Shown here: positions 58,801 to 61,204 of the stretch, in pieces
Layout of the letters: every line of letters starts with the position of its first letter
Position numbering within the stretch: position 1 is the stretch's first letter
NCBI GenBank assembly: GCA_000787465.1
Contig: JSYX01000059.1
Span: forward strand, 1-61,204
Direction: 5' to 3'
DNA length: 61,204 bases
From: Thermomucor indicae-seudaticae
Lineage: Eukaryota; Mucoromycota; Mucoromycetes; Mucorales; Lichtheimiaceae
The notes under the pieces: model-generated
The model's input: only the letters and a program-made list of their open reading frames with translations
Database searches by the model: none
Told to the model about the DNA's origin: nothing
Translations under genes and position numbers: made by a program

Positions 58801-60496
58801 GAATTTGGTTTCGTCGCGGAAGCACAACGGTATTACGAGGCAATAGCAAGCGCGGTTAAGTCCTACACAAAGGGAAGTCCATATTTGCATCGGCAACTGT
58901 TAGAAAGTCTGCGTGAGTTTGGAGAGCTCTGTGAGGCAGTCAATGGACATACCCTTGGGTAAGTCGTCAGAGATATCAATGGTCGATCAAGGCTAACGGC
59001 GGTATGACAGAAGCGATGCTGGATCGTGGCTGAAGAACAAGTTATCCAAAAACTCACTTGATTCGTTGTGGGGTTCATTGGAAGGCAAATTCAACAAGTT
59101 TGTCAGCGGCGAAGACATACCCGCCGAGGAATCACCTGTACGCAAATCAACAGAAATTATGGCGAACCCGTACGATGCCCTTGCTGCGGATGGACCACCG
59201 GTGCGAAGCGCGTCAGCATTCGACTTTAGAAACTCTGGAAGAACGAGCGTTGGACCAGAGTCTATGCGCCGTGCTGCAACTCCAACGGCTAACATGGCGT
59301 CTGAAGCCTATAACGCTCGTCGCTCTTCATCACCCGGAACACGTGCAAGTGGGGCGTTTGTTCATGCCTTTACCCCGCTCTCTCAGCATTCTGGCGAGAC
59401 AAGTACAAAGAATAACGCGGAATCACCTTCAGGTGATCAAGGATCAGCGTACGGAGCTGGTTATGGTGCATATGGCTATGGTGCCCAGCCAGCAAATGCA
59501 ACCTTCTCTCCTTTCGGACGGGGAGCTTCTCCGGCTGCCCAGAGCTCCTATTATGAGCAACAGGGATACGGAGCGTACCAGACCTCGCACCGAAATGTGT
59601 CTGGAGGAAGCTATGGACAAAATGGATACGAAGGAGGGTGGTACTCTGAGCAATATGGCGCACAGGCAGGAAACTATGCACCAACGTCCCAGTATCAACC
59701 TGAGACAAATACAACGTACGAACCCCAAACCACTAATGGCGGGGCGACTAACTATGAGGAGGACGACGATCTTGGATTCGGTAATTCATCACTTAGAAAG
59801 GCCAGAGCAGCGACTGCCGCACCTGCGGAATCAGATGCATCTCAAACTGTAAAAGGAGAGAGCGAGGCAGTTGAAAAGCAGTCTGAAGGTGAATCAAAGA
59901 CGGAGGAAAAGAAGCAAGGTACGACGCTATTGTAGTCTTTCCATGTTGACAAACGTGCTGAATATTTTCAATGTCGCAGAGAGCAAGGGTGGTTGGGGAC
60001 TATTTTCGTTCTTCTCTCGTAGTTCAACACCTTCGCAAGAGAAAAAACCAGTCAAGGCAAACCTCGGAGAGGAGAGTCAATTCTACTATGACGAAAAGGA
60101 GAAACGATGGATTAATAAGGCTGTAAGTAGAAACAAAGGTGGGAAACTGTAGCATGAGCTAATTGTATCAACAAGGCTGGAGCGACACCTGCACCAACAC
60201 CACTTCCACCTCCTCCAAAGGCAAGTCAAGCCCCGTCAAGGATCGTTTCGCCGACTGGCGGAGGGACACAAAGCAGCACACCACCACCCCCTTCTATGGC
60301 AACACCACCATCTGGCCCTCCACCTCAGATGTTTCGAGGCACCGGTGCTGGCGTATCAAGTAATGGTATGCCTCCTCCAGCAGGATCGCTTCCAAATCCA
60401 CAACCACCACCGTCAAGTGGTGGCAGAAGAAGCGGTGGACGAAAACCAGCGCGGTCTCGTTATGTAGATGTACTCAATCAATCAGGGAACCTGTAA
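55808..60496 (+). CDS. SEC16: COPII coat scaffold Sec16 with zinc ribbon and Gln-rich repeats
   Basis: Sec16 organises ER exit sites and scaffolds COPII coat assembly. The ATG at 55808 opens a long acidic, disordered N-terminus. A Gln-rich tandem repeat follows (56300-56935), then a zinc ribbon with two CxxC-like pairs (CPDPNCGG and CSECGRPL, near 57020-57090). The central conserved domain starts with GCPIVTFGFGGKVCLMFPQT and includes KIRKLRDILRDENSV and LSKLLLWRLVRTLIEQDGT. Across the next exons come LQTYLLDGDRTGAVEYAMQE, LWPHALIISSCVNKDLWKKV, SLQRLHGPFAMSYSSSG and LPFLQGYKLVHAWWLAEFGF, the ACE1 helical region that binds Sec13. A Gly/Tyr/Ala-rich region and the C-terminal FYYDEKEKRWINKA motif plus Pro-rich tail complete the protein; the stop ends at 60496. 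Introns follow 57750, about 58228, 58525, 58960, 59917 and 60122. The zinc ribbon is unusual. Confidence 0.93.
56300..56935 (+). repeat. Minisatellite: about eight 75-81-bp units coding a Gln/Tyr-rich repeat
   Basis: This lies inside SEC16 exon 1. Each unit encodes a run of 4-7 Gln followed by YDPTQSYQNYVEYDDGTNAHE or a close variant. Units differ mainly in Gln number, P/S at the third position after Gln, Q/S-N, and E/G before Y. The near identity of units 6 and 7 points to recent duplication. Long antisense open frames across this stretch are products of the repeat. Confidence 0.9.
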
Positions 60497-60818
60497 AATG
60501 ATTTTGGCAGCTAAAATATCCCTTTTCACTTATTTTCCGTCATCGTCTCTTGAGGACTTTTCACACGGCGACTGCCATCCATGTTATCATCATCTGATGG
60601 CCTAGTTCCCCGTCTCAATGGTGCAACCACGCAGAAGTGTTTGAATTTGGAAATGACAAATATCAAATTTATCAAATGACGATGGTTCATAAGATGCAAT
60701 CTGGGCGGGTAAAAAGAATTTACATACATACAAGGGTCGCATAGTCATATACGAAAAGGTGTGCGTAATAATGTACAATGATAGGATTATATGTAGATGG
60801 TACAAAACGAAAAATAAT
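60497..60818. other. Convergent 3' region after SEC16
   Basis: About 320 bp with AT-rich stretches and no gene seen, presumably holding the 3' ends of SEC16 and the minus-strand ORF that follows. Confidence 0.4.
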
Positions 60819-61109
60819 TTAGGATGATCGTTTTCGCGTGGCCAAATCGTCGTCTTGGTCGTCAGTTTCTTGTTCAACCCAACTGGGAAAAGATACGTAA
60901 TCGTCTTTAAAGGACCAAGTTTGTTTCTCGGTGTGCAATGACGAAGAGGTTGACGAAGACCACGATTCCCATGAAGTCGATCGTGCCATGACAGGGTGCG
61001 AGGACGTGCCTGTGTCTGTCGCTGTTTGCTCTTTTTTATTGTTGCTTGAAGTAGACGTAGTAGTAGTAGTAATAGTACGATGTCTCCAGTCTGTAAGAAA
61101 TTGAAGCAT
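60819..61109 (-). CDS. Small Ser/Thr-rich hypothetical protein
   Basis: An ATG at 61107-61109 opens a 96-residue frame ending at 60819. The N-terminus MLQFLTDWRHRT precedes a Thr/Ser/Asn-rich low-complexity stretch. Then come a more distinctive segment WSFKDDYVSFPSWVEQETDD and a basic end RKRSS. Convergent orientation to SEC16, a CT-rich upstream leader (61110-61150, minus strand) and the non-repetitive C-terminal half favour a real gene. I do not recognise the family. No signal peptide or membrane span is evident. Further upstream exons beyond the window are possible. Confidence 0.45.
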   Translation of the reverse strand: MLQFLTDWRHRTITTTTTSTSSNNKKEQTATDTGTSSHPVMARSTSWESWSSSTSSSLHTEKQTWSFKDDYVSFPSWVEQETDDQDDDLATRKRSS

Positions 61110-61204
61110 GATAGAGAGGGAGAGAGAGGGGGGAAGAAGAAAGAAAGGGTCGAGGTGGCTGCTGCTAACTCTGGGGTTCTTTTATACTGGAATTGTAATA
61201 AATT

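Noticed and set aside
1..61204. tRNA, rRNA, CRISPR array or bacterial-type operon
   Set aside because: No tRNA T-arm/A-box pair, rRNA-like block or regular spacer array was seen by eye; the gene structures are eukaryotic. A tRNAscan run would settle the tRNA question.

Overview
This window is fungal nuclear DNA. The genes have many short introns (mostly about 50-100 nt, GT-AG with a few GC-AG) and encode typical fungal housekeeping proteins (midasin, condensin Brn1, Upf3, prefoldin 5, Erv25, Cox5, Sec16, Mid1). Three things point to an early-diverging fungus, most likely Mucoromycota (Mucorales-like): the style of the Tnp2-type transposon fossil, several degenerate hAT/pogo-like elements, and a candidate minor-spliceosome (U12-type) intron, a class that Dikarya have mostly lost. 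The assignment rests on pattern recognition and was not tested by a database search.

Layout. 1-8,100 is a transposon graveyard. It holds an acidic transposon ORF fragment, two tiny hAT-like elements of 59 and 48 bp with perfect 8-bp target duplications, a nested foldback pair, a 452-bp hAT-like MITE, a decayed Tnp2-family transposase interrupted by a 969-bp pogo-like MITE, and a 202-bp palindromic element. 8,122-24,834 is one very large minus-strand gene, midasin (MDN1/REA1). I reconstructed it as 14 exons with a 15,894-nt frame (5,297 residues). A DCAF4-like WD40 gene diverges from it.

27-46.9 kb is a dense block of mostly housekeeping genes: condensin BRN1 (+), a Kin1/MARK-like kinase (-), an aminotransferase class V enzyme of the Egt2 type (+), the p24 cargo receptor ERV25 (-), UPF3 (-), prefoldin subunit 5 (-), COX5 (-), an eIF4E-family protein (+), BOL3 (-), a carboxymuconolactone-decarboxylase-like protein (+) and an oxysterol-binding protein (-). 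47.8-61.2 kb holds a DUF2415 WD-repeat gene (-), MID1 (-), a CACTG-ended MITE, a secreted sulfatase (+), SEC16 (+) and a small orphan ORF (-).

The genes form no pathway cluster; this is ordinary fungal gene order on both strands. Loose functional themes are ribosome assembly and RNA quality control (midasin, Upf3, eIF4E-like), chromosome condensation (Brn1), the early secretory pathway (Erv25, Sec16), lipid transfer (OSBP) and mitochondria (Cox5, Bol3). The most interesting signals are the AT-AC U12-type intron in prefoldin 5, the ultra-short hAT derivatives, a 14-nt microexon and an in-frame UAG followed by a coding-like tail in the sulfatase, and a glutamine-rich tandem repeat plus zinc ribbon in Sec16. 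No tRNA, rRNA or CRISPR array was seen.
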